DNA of 11,548 nucleotides, taken from an uncultured Eubacteriales bacterium (GTDB lineage: Bacteria > Bacillota > Clostridia > Oscillospirales > Oscillospiraceae). Under the pieces are notes generated by a model. It had not been told where the DNA came from. It did no database searches and saw only the letters and a program-made list of their open reading frames with translations. The stretch is taken from the NCBI GenBank assembly GCA_905205195.1, contig CAJLCS010000056.1:1-11548 (forward strand), read 5' to 3'. Below are positions 1-6,823 of the stretch, in pieces; position 1 is the stretch's first letter, and each line of letters starts with the position of its first letter. Both the position numbers and the translations under genes were made by a program.

Positions 1-51
1 CGCTACCTCCACCTTGGCAAGGTGGCGCTCTACCGGATGAGCTACACCCGC
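1..51 (-). tRNA. tRNA-Gly (anticodon GCC), 5' part, truncated by the window edge
   Basis: Read on the minus strand, the sequence begins GCGGGTG (acceptor strand), then TA, a D-arm with stem GCTC/GAGC, and an anticodon arm CCACC-TTGCCAA-GGTGG whose loop carries the anticodon GCC, hence glycine. It continues with a variable loop AGGTA and breaks off at the first bases of the T stem at the window edge, so about two thirds of the tRNA is visible. A consensus promoter sits immediately upstream on the same strand. The gene has no functional link to the sugar cluster and marks its downstream flank. Confidence 0.93.
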
Positions 52-65
52 AACGGACATTGACT

Positions 66-93
66 ATTATAGCAGAAGTTTCTCATTTGTCAA
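66..93 (-). promoter_or_regulatory. Sigma-A promoter of the tRNA-Gly gene
   Basis: On the minus strand there is a perfect TTGACA (93-88), a 16-bp spacer ending in TGC (an extended -10), and a perfect TATAAT (71-66). Transcription should start near 59, giving a leader of about 8 nt before the tRNA. Between this promoter and the end of the GH172 gene (94-138) no hairpin followed by a T tract is seen on the minus strand, so read-through from the sugar operon into the tRNA is possible. Confidence 0.88.
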
Positions 94-138
94 CATCTTT
101 TTTGCGGAATTGCAGCGGATCGCGGCGGCGCGGGGAAA

Positions 139-1167
139 TCACCGCATGAGCATTTCCTGATCGGAGGGAAGGGCCTTCAGCGGTGTGCCGGGGAGGGACT
201 GATACCAGTAGGCGACGGAGGTATAATCATCGTACCGCGGGCCGGTCCATCCGAGATTATCCAGCGTCATCCGGAAGCTGTGCTCGAACCGGATCGGATC
301 GGGCACATGGAACCGGTACAGCAGAAAGCGCTTCTGGGCGTTGTAGGTGGCGCGGGTATCGCCCAGAATGGCGAACATTCCGGCATAAAGGCCGGAGAAG
401 GTCTGGTACTGCTTTTGGTAAATGTCGTTGCCGAAGCCGTAGGAGCCGCAGAAATAGTCCTCCGTTCCGGTGTAGTGCAGGGAAGGATAGCGGTCGCCGT
501 CCAGATACATCCGGGCTTCTCCCTCTACCCAACAGGTGTTGGCGCCGTTCATTCCGGCGGCCAGCGTCAGGCCCAGAAACCGGCCCTTTCCGGAAATGCC
601 GTCGATGACCGTATAGGTGCGCCCCTTCTCCACCGGGTGTGCCTGCCGGTAGGAGGCGTGGAAGTAACCGGCGTTTTCCGGGACGGGACCGTAGCTGCCG
701 GTGATGCAGTAATACAGGCTTTCGGTTTGACTGCCGCGGTTTTCCATGGTGATGCGGCAATGGCGGCGAAACGGCATGGACCAGTAGCTGTTCAGCCCCC
801 GGCCGGGGGCGACCAGCAGCATGGCGGAATTCAGGACCGGGTAACGGCCGTCGATATCCGCAAAGTTTTCGTCATAGGCGCAGCCGAAAAAGGCGGAAAT
901 CGGCGCTTCCACGCTGGGATACGCACAGTCGTCCCAGTAAATCCGCAGAATGAAGCTGTGCCCTACATAGCCGGTCATCCAGATGTGTTGAATCACGCCG
1001 GGGCCGTCGGCATCCAGCAGCGTGACGGTCTGCCCCGGCTCGATGGGGATGCAGGGACGAAGCTTCGTGCAGTCGCCGCCCTGCCCGCCGCCGCCCCGGG
1101 TGCCGGTGGGGTTTTCGGCGGAGAAGGCAAAGGTCCGGTCGTCGGAGAGAAGGACGTAAGGCTCCAT
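139..1167 (-). CDS. DUF2961 / glycoside hydrolase family 172 protein
   Basis: A 342-residue protein of the DUF2961 family, now classed as GH172, whose characterised members act on alpha-D-fructofuranosides and D-arabinofuranosides. Seen here: the N-terminal family signature ENPTGTRGGGGQGG (about 19-31), the early beta-sandwich stretch IQHIWMTG (59-66), and the core WVEGE...DGD...TGTEDYF (213-239). Glu215 and Glu236 are 21 residues apart, matching my recollection of the spacing of the two catalytic carboxylates in the characterised bifidobacterial enzyme (Glu270/Glu291); that mapping is inference. No signal peptide, so probably cytoplasmic. The length is normal for a single-domain member. The start has AAGGAGG nine bases upstream and lies 13 bp after the deacetylase stop. 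It is the last gene of the operon. Family assignment is firm; the substrate is unknown. Confidence 0.88.
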   Translation of the reverse strand: MEPYVLLSDDRTFAFSAENPTGTRGGGGQGGDCTKLRPCIPIEPGQTVTLLDADGPGVIQHIWMTGYVGHSFILRIYWDDCAYPSVEAPISAFFGCAYDENFADIDGRYPVLNSAMLLVAPGRGLNSYWSMPFRRHCRITMENRGSQTESLYYCITGSYGPVPENAGYFHASYRQAHPVEKGRTYTVIDGISGKGRFLGLTLAAGMNGANTCWVEGEARMYLDGDRYPSLHYTGTEDYFCGSYGFGNDIYQKQYQTFSGLYAGMFAILGDTRATYNAQKRFLLYRFHVPDPIRFEHSFRMTLDNLGWTGPRYDDYTSVAYWYQSLPGTPLKALPSDQEMLMR

Positions 1168-1180
1168 GGCGCGTTCCTCC

Positions 1181-2005
1181 TTACACCGTCATGGCCTGGC
1201 CCGGCTCCAGAATACGGTTTTCGCCGCAGACGGAGAGCCACAGCCGGATGTGGGTGGGATTGAGCACGATGCTGCCGTCGGCGCTGCGGCGCAGGCGGCG
1301 GTAGGCCTCCAGATAGTCGATGATCTGGCCGTTGGTGGCGTACCAGACTTCCTTATGGCCACCCAGATTCCGGCAAAGATCCTCCATTTCGTCCCACTTC
1401 CCGTCGAACTCATAGGAGTGGCCCCAGACATAGAACAGCTTGGCGGTGATGCGCCAGGGGTGCGCCCAGTCGTCGGGCTGCAGGAAGGCTTCCAGCAGCT
1501 TCGGCAGGTTCGGGTTGGCGTGATGGCAGGTGGGGTTCCAGCGCAGTGGGTCCTCCGGCAGACCGAAGGCTTCGGTGGTAACGGTGGTCCGGGCGTACCG
1601 GATGCCGCAGTCGGCCAGCGTCCGGACCTGATCCGGCGTTTCCGTCAGGCCGAAGGGGTAGGCCATGCCCTCCACCAGCGTGCCGAACAGAGACTCCAGA
1701 TTCTCCCGGTCCCGGAGCACCTGCACGGCGATCTGGGCGGTGCTCAGATTGTTCAGGTGGGGATGGGTCAGGGTGTGCACCGCCGTCTCGTGGCCGCGGT
1801 ATAGCGCGGGCAGTTCCCCGGCAGGCAGGTGATTGCCGGTGCCGAACAGGCCGCTGTTCAGATTGAAGGTGCCCTTCAGTCCGTTGCGGTTCATGGCGTC
1901 CACCAGACGCCGGTCCTGCACGACGCCGTCGTCATAGCTCATGGTGACGGCTTTTGTTTTGAAATCCGGATAGCGGAGAAAAATCTCCTGATAAGGTGTT
2001 CCCAT
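1181..2005 (-). CDS. Polysaccharide deacetylase family protein (NodB/CE4-like)
   Basis: A 274-residue protein with the NodB homology motifs in order: SYDDG (23-27, equivalent to TFDDG; Asp25 expected catalytic base, Asp26 metal ligand), HTLTH (77-81, the two metal-binding histidines), YPFG (116-119) and WGHSYEF (194-200, His196 in the place of the LxLH motif). CE4 enzymes are metal-dependent deacetylases that remove N- or O-acetyl groups from sugars. No signal peptide or membrane segment is seen, unlike peptidoglycan deacetylases, which fits a cytoplasmic job on imported sugar or carbohydrate fragments. AAGGAGG lies just upstream of the ATG, and the SGNH gene ends only 11 bp before. Genes of this type often sit in carbohydrate clusters; the exact substrate cannot be read from sequence. 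Confidence 0.85.
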   Translation of the reverse strand: MGTPYQEIFLRYPDFKTKAVTMSYDDGVVQDRRLVDAMNRNGLKGTFNLNSGLFGTGNHLPAGELPALYRGHETAVHTLTHPHLNNLSTAQIAVQVLRDRENLESLFGTLVEGMAYPFGLTETPDQVRTLADCGIRYARTTVTTEAFGLPEDPLRWNPTCHHANPNLPKLLEAFLQPDDWAHPWRITAKLFYVWGHSYEFDGKWDEMEDLCRNLGGHKEVWYATNGQIIDYLEAYRRLRRSADGSIVLNPTHIRLWLSVCGENRILEPGQAMTV

Positions 2006-2016
2006 GGCCGTCCTCC

Positions 2017-2811
2017 TTAAAGCGCCCGGTACTGGAACTGGGTGCCGATGAAGCCGACCTGATCGAAATCGTGGATGTTGTGGCGAATGATGTAGTCGAT
2101 GTAGGACGCCACCATTTTGCCGGTCAGCAGATAGCCGGCGGGGGTGAGATGGCCGCCCATGGCGAAATTCTGATAGAAGAATGCATCGTACACCGGCGCG
2201 TAGGTCCGGAAGTCCAGCAGATAGCAGTTGGAGAACGTCTCACAGAACTGCTGCAGCAGCGCAGCGTGGGCCGCGCAGCGGGCCTCCTGCTCCGGGGAGT
2301 TCACCTGGCGGGGCATGGTCATCAGGAAAAACCTTGCGTCGGGCTGAATGCGCTTGTAGGCCTGAATGATCCGGGCGTAATAACCGGCGAAGGTGGGCTT
2401 GTTGTTTTTGTAGTTGTCAAAGTCCACATCGTCCAGAGAGCCGACAGGCGTATCCTGATTGCACAGGTCGTTGACGCCCAGGGCGATGATGTAGGCGCTA
2501 CAGGCCTTGTCCGTATCCCAGAAGCCGTTGGCTTCGGCAAAGCTGTTGACGTACTCCTTGGCCGTCATACCGCCCCGGGAGAAATTCCGGACGGTGCAGC
2601 CTGCCAGCCGGGCCAGATACTGGCCCCAGGAATAGTCGAAATAGTCGTGATAGGTCTTGACGCCCTCGGCATCGATGGCCTCAAACTCGCCGGACGACAG
2701 GCTGTCGCCGATGCAGCCGATGGTGCGGAAAATTCCGCAGAAGCCGCCGTCGGTGACCAGGGTATCCAGCGGCTTTTCGTCCTCGCTGCCGAGCAATTGC
2801 TTAAAATCCAT
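2017..2811 (-). CDS. SGNH/GDSL-type hydrolase (probable carbohydrate esterase)
   Basis: A 264-residue SGNH hydrolase. Block I is GDSLSSG (35-41, Ser37 nucleophile), block II NFSRGGMTA (76-84, Gly80), block III GVND (112-115, Asn114) and block V GGHLTPAGY (219-227, His221). The usual catalytic Asp three residues before the histidine is replaced by Met218, so a Ser-His dyad or an acid from elsewhere is implied. The C-terminal part (VGFIGTQF, about 252-259) looks like a clostridial subgroup tail. The start was chosen at 2811 because GGAGG lies 8 nt upstream; the open frame continues to 2916 but that extension contains the promoter. No signal peptide. It has its own promoter and is followed at 11 bp by the deacetylase, so the two may remove acyl groups from the same substrate. 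Confidence 0.85.
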   Translation of the reverse strand: MDFKQLLGSEDEKPLDTLVTDGGFCGIFRTIGCIGDSLSSGEFEAIDAEGVKTYHDYFDYSWGQYLARLAGCTVRNFSRGGMTAKEYVNSFAEANGFWDTDKACSAYIIALGVNDLCNQDTPVGSLDDVDFDNYKNNKPTFAGYYARIIQAYKRIQPDARFFLMTMPRQVNSPEQEARCAAHAALLQQFCETFSNCYLLDFRTYAPVYDAFFYQNFAMGGHLTPAGYLLTGKMVASYIDYIIRHNIHDFDQVGFIGTQFQYRAL

Positions 2812-2860
2812 AAGTTCATCCTCCGATTGGTGAAATGATTTTGTAGAGTTTACCGAACCC

Positions 2861-2889
2861 AGTATAGCATAGTTCCGCACCGCTGTAAA
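2861..2889 (-). promoter_or_regulatory. Internal sigma-A promoter in front of the SGNH gene
   Basis: On the minus strand TTTACA (2889-2884) and TATACT (2866-2861) are separated by exactly 17 bp; each box differs from consensus at one position. It sits in the 105-bp gap between the toroid gene and the SGNH gene, the only sizeable gap inside the seven-gene run. No terminator hairpin is visible between the toroid stop and this promoter, so the last three genes may be transcribed both from here and by read-through. Confidence 0.75.
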
Positions 2890-2916
2890 TGGGAAAAGAC
2901 GAATTTTGGAAATCAA

Positions 2917-4653
2917 TCAAAAGGCCGGTGCGTAGCGCTGTCCGTCCCGGAAGAGCCGGGTGTGGGCAGTCTGGTTTTGACGGGTGTCCGGCTTCATGGC
3001 AACGGAGACCTTCAGGTTGTGGAAAACGGTGGTCAGGCTGCCGTTTTCGGCGGCGGACACGGCGGCAGCCGGGGCAGGCTCACCCTGACGGATCTCTAGC
3101 GTCACGGCAGCGGCGGCCATTTCCATGGCACCGAAGTTCAGAACCGTCCGGGGACCGTGGTACAGCACGGCGTCGATGCCGATCATCGTCTCCGTCCGGA
3201 CCAGCTCGAAGGAAACGGGCCGTCCGTCAAAAACAGTATAGGCAAAGTCAACGGTCAGCGACGTGCCGCAGGGACTTTCCACCGTAAAGGTATGCGGCCC
3301 CGCCTGCCGGACCGTCAGATCACCGACGGCCCCCTCAAACAGGTACCGCAGCCGCAGGTCCTCGGCGGAAATGGACGCATTTTTCACCATGTCCAGATTG
3401 CAGTGGGTGTCGCCCGCGTCGGTCATGAAGTTGATCCCGGTCAGCACCCGGCCGTGATCCTGCACCGTGGCCATCAGGGCGGAGCAGTAGTCCCACTGAT
3501 CGTGGAGGCACTTGAGGTTGAACCCCACCGGCGCCTGCACCGTGCCGAAATAGCCCAGAACATTCCGGTGCTGGTTCCATGCCTCCTCCAGATGGAGGGA
3601 GCCGACGGTATAAGCAGGGTTCAGATAGGTATAGGCCATCCGCCCGTGGGCAAAGGTCTGGTCCAGCACCTGCTCCCGCCCGCTGTCGGTGAAGTAGGGA
3701 ATCAGCCGCCGGGGGCAGCGGAGCTTCTGCCGGAAGGGGTCCGGCTCGATGTTGGTCAGGTTAAAGACGCTGTAGTCGTCAATCAGGCGGATCTTGTAGT
3801 CCAGCGCCCGCTCGATGGCAAATTTGTTGGCCAGCGACAGCATCATGCCGTAGGCCCGGTCGTGGGGACCGGCCATCTGCCCGGTGGCGGCGTGATAGTG
3901 GATGGCAATGGTTTCCCAGGCCATGTCCAGCAGCTGCCCCGCCATGGCTTTGCAGTCCGGATCCTGCACGTCGTCCTGCAGGGCCGTCAGGTCGTACATC
4001 ACCACGAAGGTATAGCAGGGGCTGTTGAACTCCCGGAAGCTGCCGGCGGCCTTGTTGTAGTCATAGAGCTTTTGCAGCCGCTGCTTGCCGTAGTCAAAAA
4101 TGTCCTTCCAGCCGAACATCTCTCCGGCAATCAGGGTGACGTAGGACCCCATCACCGAGATGTTGGTGTAATCCGGCCCCACGTTCCGGCGGATGATGGC
4201 CTGGCAGGCGTGATAGACGGAATCCTTCATCCGCATTTTCAGGTCATCCGTCAGGGCGTCGCCGCAGTGCAGCAGCATCCGCAGCTGGTCCTTGCCGTTG
4301 AAATCCGCCCAGTTCCAGTCCGGCGGATTCATTTCCTCCAGGTCTTCTTCCAGATAGTACTGCCAGATGCCGTAGGTTTTCCGGCTGGGATTGATGTCCT
4401 GCAGGGGAATATCGCGGTAAAGAATATCGTAGGCCCGCTGCCGGTCGCCGGGGGCGTCCCGGCGGAGCAGGTCGTAGGCATAGCTGAACGAAGCCCGGAT
4501 TTCGTGGACCATGCAGTCGGACAGGCGGCTGTGATAGCCGTTCTTGCCCCGATAGCTGCGGACGAGACGCACCTCGGGGTCGTAGGCCTTGTCCCATTTC
4601 TGCATTTGCAGGTCGAAAAGCTGCTGCTCGAAGGGGTGTTCAAAGGTAATCAT
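2917..4653 (-). CDS. Uncharacterised helical-toroid plus beta-sandwich protein, probably glycan-active
   Basis: A 578-residue protein I cannot assign to a characterised family. The first two thirds are helix-rich with regularly placed aromatic and acidic patches, as in alpha/alpha-toroid carbohydrate enzymes: YGIWQYYLEEDL (94-105), PDWNWADFNG (111-120), NVGPDYTNISVMGSYV (157-172), EFNSPCYTFV (208-217) and GPHDRAYG (262-269). The last third (about 340-560) is rich in beta strands, as in the C-terminal sandwich of heparinase II/III-type lyases. Similar conserved NVGPxYTNI and EFNSPxYT signatures occur, from memory, in unannotated bacterial and fungal proteins. No signal peptide. AGAGGAG lies 6 nt before the ATG, and the PL22-like gene ends 23 bp upstream. 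Position inside the operon supports action on the same substrate. It could be a lyase or a hydrolase; neither is shown. Confidence 0.6.
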   Translation of the reverse strand: MITFEHPFEQQLFDLQMQKWDKAYDPEVRLVRSYRGKNGYHSRLSDCMVHEIRASFSYAYDLLRRDAPGDRQRAYDILYRDIPLQDINPSRKTYGIWQYYLEEDLEEMNPPDWNWADFNGKDQLRMLLHCGDALTDDLKMRMKDSVYHACQAIIRRNVGPDYTNISVMGSYVTLIAGEMFGWKDIFDYGKQRLQKLYDYNKAAGSFREFNSPCYTFVVMYDLTALQDDVQDPDCKAMAGQLLDMAWETIAIHYHAATGQMAGPHDRAYGMMLSLANKFAIERALDYKIRLIDDYSVFNLTNIEPDPFRQKLRCPRRLIPYFTDSGREQVLDQTFAHGRMAYTYLNPAYTVGSLHLEEAWNQHRNVLGYFGTVQAPVGFNLKCLHDQWDYCSALMATVQDHGRVLTGINFMTDAGDTHCNLDMVKNASISAEDLRLRYLFEGAVGDLTVRQAGPHTFTVESPCGTSLTVDFAYTVFDGRPVSFELVRTETMIGIDAVLYHGPRTVLNFGAMEMAAAAVTLEIRQGEPAPAAAVSAAENGSLTTVFHNLKVSVAMKPDTRQNQTAHTRLFRDGQRYAPAF

Positions 4654-4676
4654 CGGTATCTCCTCTTGTTTCCTTG

Positions 4677-5759
4677 TTATTTGGTTTCCAGGAAGGCGGC
4701 CTTCATGACGGAGCGGCCGCGCTCGTCCAGCGACGTGTAAATCAGGCGGCTGGCATCGGGGGACAGCTGGGGATGGGGGTGGTTCGGATGGTTGGTGCTG
4801 AGGGCAGTGTCAATCAGCGTTTCCGTGTGATCCGCCGGATCGACGACCACGACCTCACTCATGCCCTTGGCCCAGGGGCCGTGCTGGGTGTCCGCCATCA
4901 GGCAGCTGCCGTCGGCGCTGACGCCGACGTGCCAGTAGCGGAAGCCGGAATAGAGGACCTGCGGATTGCAGCTTTCGGTATCCACATAGCAGATTCCGGC
5001 CGGGCGCAGGGGGGACTGGGCGTATTTGACGAAATACATCCCTTTTCCGTCCGGCGCCCACATCTCATGGCCGAAGCAGTCGCCCAGGTTGCCGTTTTCG
5101 TCAAGACGCTGGCGGGCGCAGCACCAGGCCTTCCGGCTCCGGGCATCGTACAGCCACATCCGGTTGGAAATGTACTCCGTGGTGCCCTCATGACAAAAAT
5201 AGACGAGGTCCGCATCCGTGGGGCAGATCATCACATGGGAGGCCTGAGAGAAGGGGCGGGAGAAGGGCGCGTCGAAGCAATAGCGGACCCGCCCGGTGGC
5301 GGTGTCCAGCACGATGGCCCGGGTGGTGATTGCGGCACCGATGACATGGACACAGATGGCCTTGCCGTCCAGGGTGATGGAGGGACCGCACAGGGCGGCA
5401 GTCGGTTCCCCTGCGTGATAGTCCTCGTTGCGGTACAGAATCGTGTTGGCGCCGGTGGCCAGGTCCAGGACGTGCAGCGCCTGCCGGTCGGTGTAGTAAA
5501 TCCGATTGCCGTGGACCAGGTAATGGTAACCGAAAATCCGGTCCCGGCAGACCACCTCCATCCGGTCGTCCCGCAGGTCCAGCCGGACCAGCTCGATTTC
5601 TCCGGCTTTGCCTTCAAAGTCGTTGCAGCCGATGGAAGGATGGACGGCGCGCTCCAGAATCAGCGTGTCATTGTCCAGCCATTTGTTGTCGGGAAAGTAT
5701 CCGGCGGTATAGTGGAACCGGTCGTCCCCGTAGGTGCGGATTTCGTATGCCTGCTTCAT
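4677..5759 (-). CDS. Oligogalacturonate-lyase-like beta-propeller protein (PL22-like)
   Basis: A 360-residue protein resembling oligogalacturonate lyases, which are cytoplasmic seven-bladed propellers that split digalacturonate-type uronides by beta-elimination using a bound metal. Family-like motifs: HVMICPTD (175-182), FCHEG (188-192), NRMWL (199-203), FGHEMWAPDG (229-238) and a C-terminal HPNHPHPQLSPD (324-335). By motif order, His231, His327 and His329 match the three metal-binding histidines, and His190 the catalytic histidine; the fourth ligand, Gln in the Yersinia enzyme three residues before the HPH, is His324 here. Repeated DLATG/DTATG-like turns (100, 152) mark propeller blades. No signal peptide. 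The ATG overlaps the preceding TGA (ATGA) with AAGGAG upstream, so translation is coupled. Clostridial relatives are divergent, so activity on galacturonides is likely but unproven. Confidence 0.72.
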   Translation of the reverse strand: MKQAYEIRTYGDDRFHYTAGYFPDNKWLDNDTLILERAVHPSIGCNDFEGKAGEIELVRLDLRDDRMEVVCRDRIFGYHYLVHGNRIYYTDRQALHVLDLATGANTILYRNEDYHAGEPTAALCGPSITLDGKAICVHVIGAAITTRAIVLDTATGRVRYCFDAPFSRPFSQASHVMICPTDADLVYFCHEGTTEYISNRMWLYDARSRKAWCCARQRLDENGNLGDCFGHEMWAPDGKGMYFVKYAQSPLRPAGICYVDTESCNPQVLYSGFRYWHVGVSADGSCLMADTQHGPWAKGMSEVVVVDPADHTETLIDTALSTNHPNHPHPQLSPDASRLIYTSLDERGRSVMKAAFLETK

Positions 5760-6823
5760 GCTTGTTCTCCTTTTCGGTAGGCCAGCGCTGCTGTCTGGGC
5801 GGCGATGGCAAGTTCGATGGCGCGCAGCGCCCGCTCCGGATTTATGGCGGTGTCGGTGCGGCGGATGCAGTCCCAGAGAAGGCGGCGGTAGAAGGAAATG
5901 GGGACCAGATTTCCCACGTTCTGCCGGAATTCGCCCTCCCGGTTGACGAGGTACAGATTGCAGCCGTCCTCTTGCCGGGCCAGGTCGCAGTTTTTCCGCA
6001 GTTCCAGCGTTCCTTCCGTTCCGACGACGGTCATCCGGGAATCGCCCCAGGTGGAAAGACCGTCGGGGGTGAACCAATCCACCCGGAAATAACCCGTGGC
6101 GCCGCCGGGGGCGGTGAGCATACAGTCGCCGAAGTCGTCCCAGTCCGGCGTTTCGGGGTGGGCGTAGTTGGCGCAGCGCCCGGCGTTCAGCACGGCGGTG
6201 TCGGCGTCGGTGAATTCCAGAAACTGATGAATCTGGTGGCACACCAGATCGGTCAGAATGCCGCCGGTGTCTGCCCGGCGGAAAAACCAGTCCGGCCGGG
6301 TGGCCGGGGAGAGCCGATGGGGTGCCGCGCCGTTGACATGAATCACCCGGCCCACGGCGCCCTGCCGGATCAGGTCCCGGGCGTAGAGCACCGGGGCGGA
6401 AATGACGCTTTCCCCGTAAAAAATGAAGAATTTCCGTCCGGTTTCCCGGCAGACCTGCCGTACCAGTGCCGTTTGCGCCAGCGTGGTGGCCGGGGCCTTG
6501 TCCACAAAGAAGTCCTTGCCCGCCTTCATGGCCTCCACGCCGCGCATCGCCCGCCGGGCGGGGACGTCGGCGCTGACAATCAGGGAAACGGACGGATCTT
6601 CCAGAATTTCCTCCGCCGTACCGGCGAAAACCGCGCCGGGAAAGGCCTTGGCGAAGGCCTGACGCAGGGCAGGGACCGGCTCATAGACGGCGGCCATCCG
6701 GGAACCGGCGGCCAGCAGGCCCCGGCACATTTCGAAGATGTGGGCGTGGGCCAGCCCGATGACGCCGAACCGCAGCGACGGCTCCGGCATCGGGGTGGTA
6801 TCCGCCAGCGGCGGGAAGATCAT
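5756..6823 (-). CDS. Gfo/Idh/MocA family oxidoreductase B (divergent dinucleotide motif)
   Basis: A 355-residue member of the Gfo/Idh/MocA NAD(P)-dependent sugar oxidoreductases. The Rossmann start is FGVIGLAHAH (19-28), where histidine and alanine replace part of the usual GxGxxG. The EKP signature is changed to DKAP (108-111, Lys109 kept), and the substrate-domain motif is GGILTDLVCHQIHQF (187-201) with His in place of the common final Asp. The C-terminal part carries VVGTEGTLEL (266-275), typical of the family's open sheet. The start at 6823 overlaps the previous stop by 4 bp (ATGA); a second in-frame ATG at residue 12 lacks a Shine-Dalgarno. It overlaps the next gene the same way. It is a distant paralogue of the gene before it, so the pair may oxidise and re-reduce one sugar, or form a mixed oligomer; both are inference. 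Confidence 0.84.
   Translation of the reverse strand: MIFPPLADTTPMPEPSLRFGVIGLAHAHIFEMCRGLLAAGSRMAAVYEPVPALRQAFAKAFPGAVFAGTAEEILEDPSVSLIVSADVPARRAMRGVEAMKAGKDFFVDKAPATTLAQTALVRQVCRETGRKFFIFYGESVISAPVLYARDLIRQGAVGRVIHVNGAAPHRLSPATRPDWFFRRADTGGILTDLVCHQIHQFLEFTDADTAVLNAGRCANYAHPETPDWDDFGDCMLTAPGGATGYFRVDWFTPDGLSTWGDSRMTVVGTEGTLELRKNCDLARQEDGCNLYLVNREGEFRQNVGNLVPISFYRRLLWDCIRRTDTAINPERALRAIELAIAAQTAALAYRKGEQA

Noticed and set aside
1..138. tRNA-Gly as an integration site for a mobile island carrying the sugar cluster
   Set aside because: The cluster faces the 5' end of the tRNA, whereas integrases normally use the 3' end; no integrase or repeat of the tRNA sequence is seen.
2812..2916. N-terminal extension of the SGNH protein to an ATG at 2916
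   Set aside because: The extension spans the promoter and contains no Shine-Dalgarno; a GGAGG correctly spaced before the ATG at 2811 decides the start.
3157..4740. Long plus-strand open frame (527 codons) antisense to the toroid gene, and similar long antisense frames elsewhere (for example 280-1263, 1996-2838, 5747-6880, 6922-8037, 9989-11431)
   Set aside because: They mirror the GC-rich codon use of the minus-strand genes, lack ribosome binding sites and recognisable domains, and overlap genes with clear family motifs.
2917..5759. A defined pectin (rhamnogalacturonan) degradation system
   Set aside because: The gene families fit, but there is no extracellular lyase, transporter or uronate catabolic gene in the window and the PL22-like site is altered, so substrate identity is left open.
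5760..6242. Upstream extension of the PL22-like frame to 6242
   Set aside because: It overlaps the well-supported MocA gene in another frame; the ATG at 5759 has AAGGAG and an ATGA overlap.
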